DNA from: a bacterium
GTDB taxonomy: Bacteria; Pseudomonadota; Alphaproteobacteria; Micavibrionales; UBA2020
NCBI GenBank assembly: GCA_029945425.1
Contig: JAQSDV010000004.1
Span: 1 to 64,000 of the forward strand
Direction of reading: 5' to 3'
Length of the DNA: 64,000 bases
This document shows, piece after piece, positions 27,130 through 36,248 of this stretch. Within the stretch, counting starts at the first letter, position 1. Every line of letters starts with the position of its first letter. A model generated the notes under the pieces. That model was given only the letters and a program-made list of their open reading frames with translations, made no database searches and was not told where the DNA came from. The translations under genes and the position numbers were made by a program.

Positions 27130-30100
27130 TTAATCCGTCACCGTAAAGCGCATTTCATCGCTGTTGGCGCGGATTTCCGGCACATACATCGCATGCGCCT
27201 GATCGGGCATGGCATGGAATTCGCCCGGGATTTCCGCCCGCAGTTCATAGCGCAGCAGATGCTTGCCCTGTTTCAGGCTGGAGATAAAGAACGCCGCTTT
27301 CTGGTCGCGGAATTCCTGATAGACATAGGTACGCTCATCCGTTTCCTTGCCTTCATGATCGAGCTTGATCGCCTCGCCGCCGCCGCTGACCAGTGATACT
27401 GCCTCGAGGCCAGCCGGTTTGTAATCTTCGGCGATCAGGTATTCGTAGTTGTTTTTCGCCTCCAGCAGCACATCGACGCGGATGCGGTCGCCGCTTTTCA
27501 CGGCCTCGCCGTCTTTCAGCTCTGCCCAGTCATTGGTGTAGCCCTTCATCAGGGTTTCCTTGACAGACTGTTTGTAATATTTGCGGGTCACGAAGATTTC
27601 GTTGCCGGCCTTGGTGATCGGTTCTTCCAGCGTGAAGTATTTGGCATGCGCTGCGACATACATCGCGCCCTTGCCCTTGATCGTCACGCTCACCTTGTTG
27701 TCGCCGTCCTTCAACGCCTCGGCCGGAATATCGATCAGGCGGTTGAACGAAAACACGTTGGATGAATCGGCGCGGCCCTTGCGGACTTCCTTGCCGTTGA
27801 CCGATACCGTGTAATCATATTCCGGTGCCAGTTCACGCGTGGCTTTGAGGTAATCAGCAAGGCCGAGGATGGCAATCGCCGTATCGCGCGTGTTTTTCCA
27901 CGACGCGCCGCGACGGTTCAGCACCATCCATTTGACCGCTTTCTCCAGATACGGGCTTTGCGCGTCCATATTGGCAAGTGCCTTGATGGTAAACGCAGTT
28001 GCCTCCACGCCGCCCTCGCTCCAGCGGTAATGGATGCCGCTTTCGCCCCAATGGGCCGTTTCGTTGTCCTTGTCTTCCTGTACGCCGTTGATCAGGTTTT
28101 GCGCCAACACGCGGCTGTGATCTGCATTGCCGTATTTGTTTTCGGCAAGCGCGAACAATGCGCGGGTATAGGGGTTCAGCTTGGCGCGCATATCCCAGAG
28201 ACGGTTACGTTGTTTGTCGGTGCGCTCCTCCGGCGATGTGCTGACGTTCGACAGCGCATGGAGCATCCAGGCCAGCATATCCGGCTGGTCTTCTTCCTCG
28301 ACCAGCTGGTTACGCAGGTATTCGGCCGCGCGCGAAATCACGTCGCCGCGCGCATCCATGCCGGCGTCGCGCGCGAGGCTGAGGCCCCAGACGACGTAGG
28401 AGGTCATGAAACGGTCGCTCTCGCCGTCTTTCCACCAGCCCCAGCCGCCATCACCATGCTGGAAATCATACAGGCGGGTCAGCGCGTCGGTCGTCATCTT
28501 GTCGAGTTTTTTGTAAGTCGTTTCCGTGCGGCGTTGCGGATGGCCCTGCGGGTCGTTGCGGGGTTCCAGCACATCGCTTAAGTAAGCTTCTACATCTTCA
28601 CCCTTGATGCCCAGATCCTTCATCGTCTTGCGCACGATGATTGCGGGCAGGAAGCGGCTCATGGTCTGCTCCACGCAGCCATAGGGATAGTCTGCAAGGT
28701 AGGGCAAGGCATCCAGCAGGTTCGCGGCGAGCGACGGCGAGATGGTCAGGCGCAAGGACGTCGCTTCCTTGATGCGTTCCTTGGGGATATCGACGGTCAG
28801 CTCCTTCGTCATCTCGTCGCCGGTCGATTTCAACACCAGCGATTGCGCGATGAATTTTTCGATGCCGTGCGGGATGACGGGATAGGTTTTTTCCATCGCA
28901 TCCGACGCTTTTGCGGATTTTGCGACGACCGTGATCTTCGCCATGCCCGCTTTCTGCGCGGATACCGCCCAGTCCACGCGCGCCTGCCCGTTGGCAGGCA
29001 CGATGACGGAGGCCATTTCACCCTTCATGAATTTGCCGTCTTTATAGAGACCCGTGACGGAGACACCTTCGGCCTTGATGACAGGCTGCACGGTGACGGG
29101 TTTGTCGGTCATGTTGTCGATCAGGGCGGAGACGTTCACGAGGTCGCGTTCGGTAAAGAAGCGCGGCGCCTGCAGGCGGATCATCAGCTCCTTGTTCGAT
29201 TTCACCTCATGCGTCACGCTGCCGATCGAGGTTTCGCGGGTTGCGGCACGCGCGGTTGCGCGCCATGTGGTCAGCGAATCCGGGAATTTCACGGTCAGCT
29301 TCGCATGGCCCTGCGCGTCGGTTTTGATCGACGGCAGCCAGGTGACGGTCGAGCGGAAATCGTTGCGGACGCGGTCGGGTTCCTGCATCGCACCGCCCGC
29401 TTCTTCCCTGCCGGCAGGCGCTTTCTTGTCCGCCATTTCGTTTTTGTCGGCCCTTTTTTCCTTGGCGGCACCTTGCGCCATGGCGGGTGCAGGTGCGCCA
29501 TTTGGCGTACTGACGGATTTCATGACGGCGCTTTCGGCAGCGGCAAGGTCGCCCTTGCCACCGACAGCCCCGAATTTCTGGCGCATGGAACCTTCGTCAA
29601 GGCTGTCTGCGGGGCCGTCCTTGTTCAAACGGCGGCGGTCGTTTTCCTGATCGGTGATCAACCCACCGTCTTCGCCGCGCATCAGCAGCGTATAGGGTCG
29701 CTGGTAGAAACTGGCCTGCGTCTGGATGCTTTGCTGTTTTTTCTCGCCATAGAAATATTGCTGGATATCCTGCGCATATTCGCCCTGGATATAGTAGATC
29801 GCGGCGTCGGTGATGCCGATGGCGACTTCGGATTGCACAGGCTTGCCGTCCTTGTCGGTCACTTCGACATCAAACGTGCCTTCTTCCTGCGGCTGGTAGA
29901 CGGCCTTGTCCGACGTGACCTTCACGTTCAGGAATTTATCCGACGGCGGCACGATTACCTGCAACTGCGCGGTTTTCAGCTGGTACTGGTTGCCGCTGAT
30001 GGCGTTCAGGAAGATGTTGGGCGTGTAATTATCGTTCACCGGCAGTTCGACCAGTTTCACGCTGCCCTCCAGATGCAGCATTTTGTAATCGAACAGGCTG

Positions 30101-32955
30101 TCGCTTTCGACGGACAGCAGCACATAAGTGTCCGGCACGTCGGAGACGATCATCGCGCGCATGGTGTCACCCGCGTTATAGGTGTCTTTTTCCGTGATGA
30201 TCTGCAAGCCGCCATAGCGATAGCCGATATTGGTGGCACTGGTATCGCAGACATAGATGCTGGCAGCCGCCGTCACGGGGTTGCCATTATCGAATCCGGC
30301 GAATTCGACCGTGTAATAGCCGTTTTCGGACGGCTCGAATTCGAACACAGCTTCGCCCTTGGCATTCGTTTTCACGAATTTTGTCATGATTTCCGTGCCG
30401 TCGTAGCGGCCTTGTTCCTTGACCGTGCCTTCGAACACGACAGGATCGCGCCAGCTGTTGCGGCGGACCAGAACCTTGCCCTCGACCGCGACCGGTTTTT
30501 CATCGGCGGTCATGGTGCGGATCGTCACTTGCGCCTTGTCGCCGGGGCGGTAGATATTGTTCTTCGCCTCCGCCGTCGCGTAATAGGCGGTTTTCATGAC
30601 CTTGATATCGGAAGTGCCGCGGATTTCACGGCGGCTTTTATCGACCACGCGCACTTCGATATGATATCTCAACTGGTCGCCAGCATCCTTCGGCGTAACG
30701 ATCTTGAACTTTGCCTTGCCGTCCGCGCCGGTCTTGATTTTTGCCTGCGTCAACAGCTGGCCGTAACCGCCATAGCCGTAATTTTGCGGGTACATGTCGT
30801 CGTAATACCAGCTATAGGCGCGCCACGGGCGGTAATAGCGTTGGTACTGGTCCTGATACACCAGATATTCCACATCGGCATCGGCAACCGGGCCGCCGAA
30901 ATAATATTGTGAATCGATGGATACATCGATGGTATCGCCCAGACGATAGGCGGCGATGCCGTCCTTTGCTTCCTTCGGCTCCGGCGTCACGTTTACGGTG
31001 TATTCGGGAAGTTTATATTCCTCCAACCGGAACAGCTGCACCGTGGAAAGATGATTGTTGCTGTCGGCGGTATAGAGCTGCATGTTATATTCGCCCAGCA
31101 CCGCTTTGTCATCCAGCGTCAATGTGCCGTCGAACGCGCCGTAGTCGTTCAGCGTGTAATCGGATTCCAGCACCTGTTTGCCCTGCGCGTCGTAAATGCG
31201 CGCCTTTACCTTCATGCCCGCAGGCACGGTGAAGCGGCCATCCTTCGGCTGGCGCAGCATCGCCTTGAAATTCACGGTTTCGTTGGGGCGGTAGGCGGGA
31301 CGGTCGGTGAAGGCATAGTTCCACCATTCGCCTTTGCTGTTGTTGTAATAGTTATAATAGTTGTTCTGCACAAAGGCCTGGCGTTCATCCGCCGACATCG
31401 CCGCGAAAACGGTGTGCTGCTGCGAATAATTCAGCTTGCTGTTGCTGCGCAGCGCGGTTTTCAGCAGCCCGTCATCATCGGTGCGGCCTTCATCGACGAT
31501 CCAGCGTGTGTTGTTCGTGTCGTCGTAATAGCTGTAGGTATAGCGGATATCGGCGTTTTTGATGGGCTTGCCGGTTTTCGCGTCCATCGCGAAAAACAGC
31601 GCCTTGTCATTCGCAACCTTGCTGACCAGCGCAGCGTCGCTGACCAATACCAGCTCGTAAGACGGGGCAAGATCGCCCGATTTCACGACCAGCATGTAAG
31701 CACCCGTGGGCAATTGGCCCATTTTGGGATCGGGCTTTTCGTCGCCGTCCTTGCGCCAGTCGGCGAGGCTTTTCTGCTCGCCATATGGCATGTGCTTGCC
31801 TTCTTCCTTCAGCGTAATCGTGGATTCTTGCGCAACGGGCAGCGATTTATAGCGGCCGGATTCCGACAGCTGTTGCAGAATGTCCTGATAGCTGTTGTAG
31901 CCGGAATTATCAGCTTTCAGCTTGATCTCGCGCGCGAGGTCGAGCTTGTAGAATGTCAGCGAGGCCGATTTCACGTTGCGCCAGTTGAGGTAGAACTGGA
32001 TTTCCGAGCCCGGCAGGAAAGTGTTGCTGACGCCAAGGCTCAGCTGCGGGTTGACGATATATCCCATGCGCTGTTTTGCGTCATCGACCCATTGCGACTG
32101 GCCGGTCTTGAATTTTTCGGTCAGCTGTTTGTAGGTTTTGACGGCTTCCACGAATTCGGACTTGTTTTCGTAGAACATGCCAAGCTGGTACAGCGCATCA
32201 TCCGCCCATTCGGTATCGCCGAAATCTTCCGAAATGGTCTTGAATTCATCGATCGCCTTGTCGCGTAGCTTCTGGTCGCCGCTGTAATTCTGCTGCCACG
32301 CCATCGCCTGACCGTAATGCGCGCGCGCCTTGTCGTTGTCGGATTTGGCCACTTTCAGGATTTCGGCGAACAGCACCTGCAGCGATTCATTGCCCTGTGG
32401 CTGCTGCGCCGGGGGCGCGATCATGCGTTTGCCGCCCATGCGGATCGGGCGGATATCGGTGTTGTACCAGCCCCAGCGGCTGGTGATGAAATCGGCCAGC
32501 TGGAAACTGATGCCGATGAATTTTTCGCGCGCAAGGTCGACGTCACTTGAACCCGCCCACCAGTCGCGCGCGTCATCGAGATATTTCTTGATCGCTTCCG
32601 CCTTGCCGTACTGGTCGACGCTTGTGTAATGCGTGGCGAGCGATACTTCCGCCTCCGCGCGCCAGCGGTCATCGCTTTTGCCGTCCGCGAGTTCCAGCAG
32701 TTTTGCCTCGGCGGATTTCACGCGCGTTTCGTCCTTTAACTGCACCACGCTGTCGCCCCATTTGAAGGCCACTTCGCGCGCCAGTTTTTCATCCGCTTTC
32801 TGGTCGATGAATTTCTCGTACTCCGCCGCCGCCAGCTGCCATGATTTTTCGGCGTAGTATTTATTCGCCATCTCGAGATCGGATGCCGAATAGGCCTGCG
32901 CGGATTGCGGCAGGAGCAGCACAAGGGCGAGGGCGAAAAACGCGAAAAACTTCAT
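27130..32955 (-). CDS. Bacterial alpha-2-macroglobulin with N-terminal TPR-like region
   Basis: A 1941-residue predicted periplasmic protease trap. The signal peptide MKFFAFFALALVLLLPQSAQA ends in AQA without a following Cys, so it is not a lipoprotein, unlike E. coli YfhM. Residues ~25-290 look TPR-like (AAAEYEKFID and similar helices). MG-type beta domains follow. Residues ~1090-1200 are a Lys/Ala/Glu-rich low-complexity segment in the place expected for the bait region. The thioester motif GCVEQ has Cys1427 and is followed by the alpha-helical thioester domain (GDGGWGWWKDGESD). Relatives trap proteases covalently and are often paired with PbpC; no pbpC is present here. It stands alone, convergent with mak. 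Confidence 0.9.
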   Translation of the reverse strand: MKFFAFFALALVLLLPQSAQAYSASDLEMANKYYAEKSWQLAAAEYEKFIDQKADEKLAREVAFKWGDSVVQLKDETRVKSAEAKLLELADGKSDDRWRAEAEVSLATHYTSVDQYGKAEAIKKYLDDARDWWAGSSDVDLAREKFIGISFQLADFITSRWGWYNTDIRPIRMGGKRMIAPPAQQPQGNESLQVLFAEILKVAKSDNDKARAHYGQAMAWQQNYSGDQKLRDKAIDEFKTISEDFGDTEWADDALYQLGMFYENKSEFVEAVKTYKQLTEKFKTGQSQWVDDAKQRMGYIVNPQLSLGVSNTFLPGSEIQFYLNWRNVKSASLTFYKLDLAREIKLKADNSGYNSYQDILQQLSESGRYKSLPVAQESTITLKEEGKHMPYGEQKSLADWRKDGDEKPDPKMGQLPTGAYMLVVKSGDLAPSYELVLVSDAALVSKVANDKALFFAMDAKTGKPIKNADIRYTYSYYDDTNNTRWIVDEGRTDDDGLLKTALRSNSKLNYSQQHTVFAAMSADERQAFVQNNYYNYYNNSKGEWWNYAFTDRPAYRPNETVNFKAMLRQPKDGRFTVPAGMKVKARIYDAQGKQVLESDYTLNDYGAFDGTLTLDDKAVLGEYNMQLYTADSNNHLSTVQLFRLEEYKLPEYTVNVTPEPKEAKDGIAAYRLGDTIDVSIDSQYYFGGPVADADVEYLVYQDQYQRYYRPWRAYSWYYDDMYPQNYGYGGYGQLLTQAKIKTGADGKAKFKIVTPKDAGDQLRYHIEVRVVDKSRREIRGTSDIKVMKTAYYATAEAKNNIYRPGDKAQVTIRTMTADEKPVAVEGKVLVRRNSWRDPVVFEGTVKEQGRYDGTEIMTKFVKTNAKGEAVFEFEPSENGYYTVEFAGFDNGNPVTAAASIYVCDTSATNIGYRYGGLQIITEKDTYNAGDTMRAMIVSDVPDTYVLLSVESDSLFDYKMLHLEGSVKLVELPVNDNYTPNIFLNAISGNQYQLKTAQLQVIVPPSDKFLNVKVTSDKAVYQPQEEGTFDVEVTDKDGKPVQSEVAIGITDAAIYYIQGEYAQDIQQYFYGEKKQQSIQTQASFYQRPYTLLMRGEDGGLITDQENDRRRLNKDGPADSLDEGSMRQKFGAVGGKGDLAAAESAVMKSVSTPNGAPAPAMAQGAAKEKRADKNEMADKKAPAGREEAGGAMQEPDRVRNDFRSTVTWLPSIKTDAQGHAKLTVKFPDSLTTWRATARAATRETSIGSVTHEVKSNKELMIRLQAPRFFTERDLVNVSALIDNMTDKPVTVQPVIKAEGVSVTGLYKDGKFMKGEMASVIVPANGQARVDWAVSAQKAGMAKITVVAKSAKASDAMEKTYPVIPHGIEKFIAQSLVLKSTGDEMTKELTVDIPKERIKEATSLRLTISPSLAANLLDALPYLADYPYGCVEQTMSRFLPAIIVRKTMKDLGIKGEDVEAYLSDVLEPRNDPQGHPQRRTETTYKKLDKMTTDALTRLYDFQHGDGGWGWWKDGESDRFMTSYVVWGLSLARDAGMDARGDVISRAAEYLRNQLVEEEDQPDMLAWMLHALSNVSTSPEERTDKQRNRLWDMRAKLNPYTRALFALAENKYGNADHSRVLAQNLINGVQEDKDNETAHWGESGIHYRWSEGGVEATAFTIKALANMDAQSPYLEKAVKWMVLNRRGASWKNTRDTAIAILGLADYLKATRELAPEYDYTVSVNGKEVRKGRADSSNVFSFNRLIDIPAEALKDGDNKVSVTIKGKGAMYVAAHAKYFTLEEPITKAGNEIFVTRKYYKQSVKETLMKGYTNDWAELKDGEAVKSGDRIRVDVLLEAKNNYEYLIAEDYKPAGLEAVSLVSGGGEAIKLDHEGKETDERTYVYQEFRDQKAAFFISSLKQGKHLLRYELRAEIPGEFHAMPDQAHAMYVPEIRANSDEMRFTVTD

Positions 32956-33051
32956 GGCGGTTATCCCGTTGAAAAAACGTTGCGACAGGGATAAGACGCG
33001 ATATAACGCCCGATCCTTGGAAAATACTTTCCCGATGATAGGGGCTGCCGC

Positions 33052-33066
33052 TTAACAGACTGTTAA
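33052..33066. promoter_or_regulatory. 15-bp perfect palindrome upstream of the alpha-2-macroglobulin gene
   Basis: TTAACAG, one A, then CTGTTAA: a perfect inverted repeat about 100 bp upstream of the alpha-2-macroglobulin start and 46 bp past the allA stop. The AT-rich half-sites look more like a dimeric repressor operator than a terminator. The regulator is unknown. Confidence 0.35.
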
Positions 33067-33111
33067 TTAACGGGAAATCTGAACGTGAACGCGCGTTATA
33101 ATGCCGTTACG

Positions 33112-33615
33112 TCAATAATTGATCGTCATAATATCGTCGCCTTCGAAATACACCTCGTCGAGGTTCTTTTCGGGCCCGCCGCGGTCGATAACCATGAAGT
33201 CGCAAATTTTGTCGAGCGCGAGGCTGTAATGGTGCCATGTGCCGCGCGCGTAATTCACCCCCTGCTTCGGCCCTGCGAGGAAGGCGCGCATTTTGGATGC
33301 GTCGAAATCACCGGCGGGCGACACCACCACCATATAGGGGTGGTTATCGAGCGGGTAAAACGCCTGACTGGACAGCGGGTGACGCTCCATCACCTTCAGC
33401 GCAATCGGGCGCGCCAAGGGCTTCGATCTGAAAATGCTGACCAGCGGCGCTCCGCTGCCCTGCAGCAAATCGAGCGAGGCGATGCTGTGAAAGCGTTCCG
33501 TATTGCCGTAGTTGATATTGCGCAATTCCTGCGCTGTCCCTGTCTCCAGCACATCGCCGAAGGGCTTGAAAGCAGCGGCGGTCAGCGGTTCCGGCGTCAA
33601 AATACGGTTTTTCAT
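33112..33615 (-). CDS. allA: Ureidoglycolate lyase
   Basis: A 167-residue AllA-type enzyme that splits ureidoglycolate into glyoxylate and urea, the last step of allantoin breakdown. Characteristic stretches are FKPFGDVLE near residue 20, SIFRSKP, MERHPLSSQAFYPL, MVVVSPAG, GVNYARGTWHHY and FMVIDRGG, and the length fits the family. It is divergent from the allantoicase gene, which makes its substrate; 78 bp separate the two starts, so they probably share a control region. Its product glyoxylate can be used by the malate synthase encoded at 51.2 kb. Confidence 0.93.
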   Translation of the reverse strand: MKNRILTPEPLTAAAFKPFGDVLETGTAQELRNINYGNTERFHSIASLDLLQGSGAPLVSIFRSKPLARPIALKVMERHPLSSQAFYPLDNHPYMVVVSPAGDFDASKMRAFLAGPKQGVNYARGTWHHYSLALDKICDFMVIDRGGPEKNLDEVYFEGDDIMTINY

Positions 33616-33693
33616 GGGGCTTTCAGGGGTTGCTTTGCCTGCCCAATAGTTGCATAAAACGGGTATCCATCAAACAAGCAATTGCAGGACATC

Positions 33694-34881
33694 ATGGCCA
33701 AAAAGCCCGCGCCCAAGAAAACCAAAAAAGCAGCCGCAAAGAAAACGACCTTCAAAACCGGCAAGCTGAACACCCATAACGGGCGCAAGCCGATCCCCGC
33801 CATTTTGATGGCCTATTCGGAATCGGATTTCACGAACCCGCATGAAGCGATGACAGCGCAGGAGCCGAAGGATTGCCGCGGCGATTTCACGCATATGGGC
33901 GCGAAATACTGGGGCTATGAATCACGCCGCCACATGGCGACCCGCGTGACGGATGGCGCTGAATCGCTTGATTTCAACCACGCCGCGCATAACTGGATGA
34001 TCATTGGCCTGAAAAAACGCGCCGTCATCGACGCCGTCACCATCAGCACGAAATGGTACACCGGCAACCAGGTTCAGGCGGCATCGGTTTTCCTGATCGA
34101 TGATCTGGAGGGCACGCAAGTGCAGGTGCTGGACCGCGCGAAACTGAAGCCGGATTCCGAACATGTGTTCAAGGTCAAGGCGTCGGTTGCAACGGAAGTA
34201 TATGTGGAGCTTTATTACGAAGGCGGGTTGAGCCGCATCAATTTCTTCGGCGAGCTGGCGGATACCCAGTTGCCCGAACGCCGCAACCTGCTGGACGGCG
34301 CGAAGATTAGCCATGTGTCGAACATCCATTACGGCGTGCCCGACCGCGCGGTCGGCGGCGACCGCCAGCAGATGTATATGTATGGCTGGGAATCGGCGCG
34401 CACCGGTTACGGCGAACAGGCGGTTTTTCATCTCAAAAAACCCGCCGTGATTGACGAAGTGATTGTCGACACCTACCTGCACCGCCTCAACGCCCCCATG
34501 ACCGCGCATGTCTACGGGCTGAACGCGAATGACAAGGGCGTAAAGGGCAAGAAACTGGACGCGCTGATGAAGCTCGCGCCGAAATGGAGCCTTGTATTCG
34601 ACGGCGACAAGCATGTCGTGCCGAAGGATTTCAAGGATTACATGCTTAACCAGAAATACCTGAAGGAAAAAGGCGTCGTCGATACGCAGCAGTTCCAGAT
34701 CGTCCTGCACCTGCCGGAAGGCAGCCCGTGGCAGCCCGTCATCCCCTTCGCGCCGCTGTCGCCCGATACCTATCACCGCTATCGCGACGTCTACGATGCC
34801 GGCCCCGTGACGCATGTGCTGTATATGCACTACGACAACGGCGGCATTCACGGCCTCAAGATGTTCGGCACAGAAGGCTAA
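33694..34881 (+). CDS. alc: Allantoicase
   Basis: Hydrolyses allantoate to ureidoglycolate and urea. Two tandem allantoicase beta-sandwich domains are visible: the first around residues 60-190 (GYESRRH, AHNWMIIGL, TGNQVQAASVFLID) and the second around 205-385 (GWESARTGYGEQA, DEVIVDTYLHRLNAPM, HMHYDNGG-like end). I chose the ATG at 33694 (395 residues) over an in-frame TTG 12 nt upstream because it has GCAGGA just before it. The N-terminus is an unusual basic tail (AKKPAPKKTKKAAAKKTT) before the conserved part; PuuE here has a similar tail. The stop overlaps the convergent neighbour by 4 bp. Confidence 0.9.
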   Translation: MAKKPAPKKTKKAAAKKTTFKTGKLNTHNGRKPIPAILMAYSESDFTNPHEAMTAQEPKDCRGDFTHMGAKYWGYESRRHMATRVTDGAESLDFNHAAHNWMIIGLKKRAVIDAVTISTKWYTGNQVQAASVFLIDDLEGTQVQVLDRAKLKPDSEHVFKVKASVATEVYVELYYEGGLSRINFFGELADTQLPERRNLLDGAKISHVSNIHYGVPDRAVGGDRQQMYMYGWESARTGYGEQAVFHLKKPAVIDEVIVDTYLHRLNAPMTAHVYGLNANDKGVKGKKLDALMKLAPKWSLVFDGDKHVVPKDFKDYMLNQKYLKEKGVVDTQQFQIVLHLPEGSPWQPVIPFAPLSPDTYHRYRDVYDAGPVTHVLYMHYDNGGIHGLKMFGTEG

Positions 34882-36248
34882 TTCCGCGGACGGTCGCGCT
34901 TCAGCAGGCTGAAGGCGAAAATCACCACCAGCGCGAGTGTTGCGACCAGCACACCCACGCGCAGGATCGACGGCGCCTGCAGGCTGTCGCCCTGCGTCGT
35001 GAAATCGACCGTGTCGACGATGACCGATAATGTGCTGATGAGCGTGAAGGCCAGCATGAACAGGCCGAGTTTCTTGTTCTGCAGGTGGTTCAGGTTTTCG
35101 CGCACGCGGTCGTAAATTTTTTCCACCAGCGCCAGTTTGGTGTTCAGGTTGTCGAAACGGTCGCGCGTGTGCCAGGCACGTTCCAGCGCATGCCAGATTT
35201 TCAACCCCTGCGGGTCGAGGCTGTTGTCGAAATCGTCATAGACCGCCTTGAACAGCGTCACCTTGGACTGGTATTCCACGATGATTTCGGATTGCCGCTC
35301 CAGCAGCTTCATGTCTTGTGAATGTTTCTGGCGGTCGAGTTCGTTCGAGAGGTAGAACAGGTCACGGTCGATGTCCTCCGCCGCCACATAAAATATATTC
35401 TGCGCGCGCACCATGCTCAGCAGCGTGCCGAGCTGTTTCGGCTGCACGGCATTGATGTCATACACTTCCGCCGAATTGCCGTTGCCGGGATAGACGGAGA
35501 GGCCGGCGATGATCGACGCGTCCTCGATCAGATCCGCCTGTTCGCTGAAAATCAGCCGTTTGTTCGCAATCTTTTGCGCGTCATAGTCGCGGGCGCAAGG
35601 CGCGTGGAATATGCGATGCACCCAGAACAAATCACCGACGCCCTGAAAAATGCTGCTATTCGCCCAATAGGCGTTCTTGCCGCTGCCGTAAAAACTGGCG
35701 AGCGCGTATTCAGGCGCGAGCTTCCCCGCCGCCACGTCGAAGGTCGCCATAAATAGCGGGCGGTAGGCGGAAAGCAGCGAACTCGCCTTTTCCGCCGCCA
35801 CGCGGTATTCATCCATCGTCAGATCACGCAGCGCCTCGATCTCCCCCACAAACGTCGCGGAGCCGTAACCCATATCGTATAAACGGATATCGATGGCATG
35901 GATGTGAAAGATGCAGTCGTTTTCATGCTGCAAACTCTGCGGCAGGTCGAGGCCCGCCAGCACGTCGGCCAGATCCTTTTCCTCCAGCGTGCGGCCTGCG
36001 AAATAGCCGGGGATAATTGTATTTCCGCGCCTTGTATCCGCGTCGATCTTCATTTTGTTGCCGCGCGTGCCATGCGCGGGGGTGTACCAATGCCCCTGCC
36101 CCGTTTCCGCCATCTTGTTCGCGAATTCCTGCTGATACGCCCCGTATCCCTTCGCCAGCAGCGCGCGGCTGTCGATCACCAGCCCCGACCGCATCGGGCC
36201 GTTGAAGGTCATGTCGCGGCGTTCATGCCTGGCGAGGTATGTCGTCAT
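34878..36248 (-). CDS. Unknown protein with two C-terminal membrane helices
   Basis: I do not recognise this 456-residue protein. The ATG at 36248 forms an ATGA overlap with the upstream M48 peptidase stop, so I prefer it to an in-frame start 33 nt earlier. The body is soluble and mixed. A long charged helical stretch (~330-385) leads into two hydrophobic segments near residues 387-408 and 427-447, followed by a short basic tail (KRDRPRN). This layout recalls CorA-like proteins, but no GMN-type loop is visible. Translational coupling to a membrane metallopeptidase suggests the two act together. Confidence 0.8.
   Translation of the reverse strand: MTTYLARHERRDMTFNGPMRSGLVIDSRALLAKGYGAYQQEFANKMAETGQGHWYTPAHGTRGNKMKIDADTRRGNTIIPGYFAGRTLEEKDLADVLAGLDLPQSLQHENDCIFHIHAIDIRLYDMGYGSATFVGEIEALRDLTMDEYRVAAEKASSLLSAYRPLFMATFDVAAGKLAPEYALASFYGSGKNAYWANSSIFQGVGDLFWVHRIFHAPCARDYDAQKIANKRLIFSEQADLIEDASIIAGLSVYPGNGNSAEVYDINAVQPKQLGTLLSMVRAQNIFYVAAEDIDRDLFYLSNELDRQKHSQDMKLLERQSEIIVEYQSKVTLFKAVYDDFDNSLDPQGLKIWHALERAWHTRDRFDNLNTKLALVEKIYDRVRENLNHLQNKKLGLFMLAFTLISTLSVIVDTVDFTTQGDSLQAPSILRVGVLVATLALVVIFAFSLLKRDRPRN

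Noticed and set aside
28843..30912. Plus-strand open frame of 689 codons
   Set aside because: Antisense to the alpha-2-macroglobulin gene and rich in His/Phe/Arg; the minus-strand frame has signal peptide and thioester.
34878..36248. CorA-type magnesium channel
   Set aside because: Two C-terminal helices are present but no GMN-like loop, so the call was not made.
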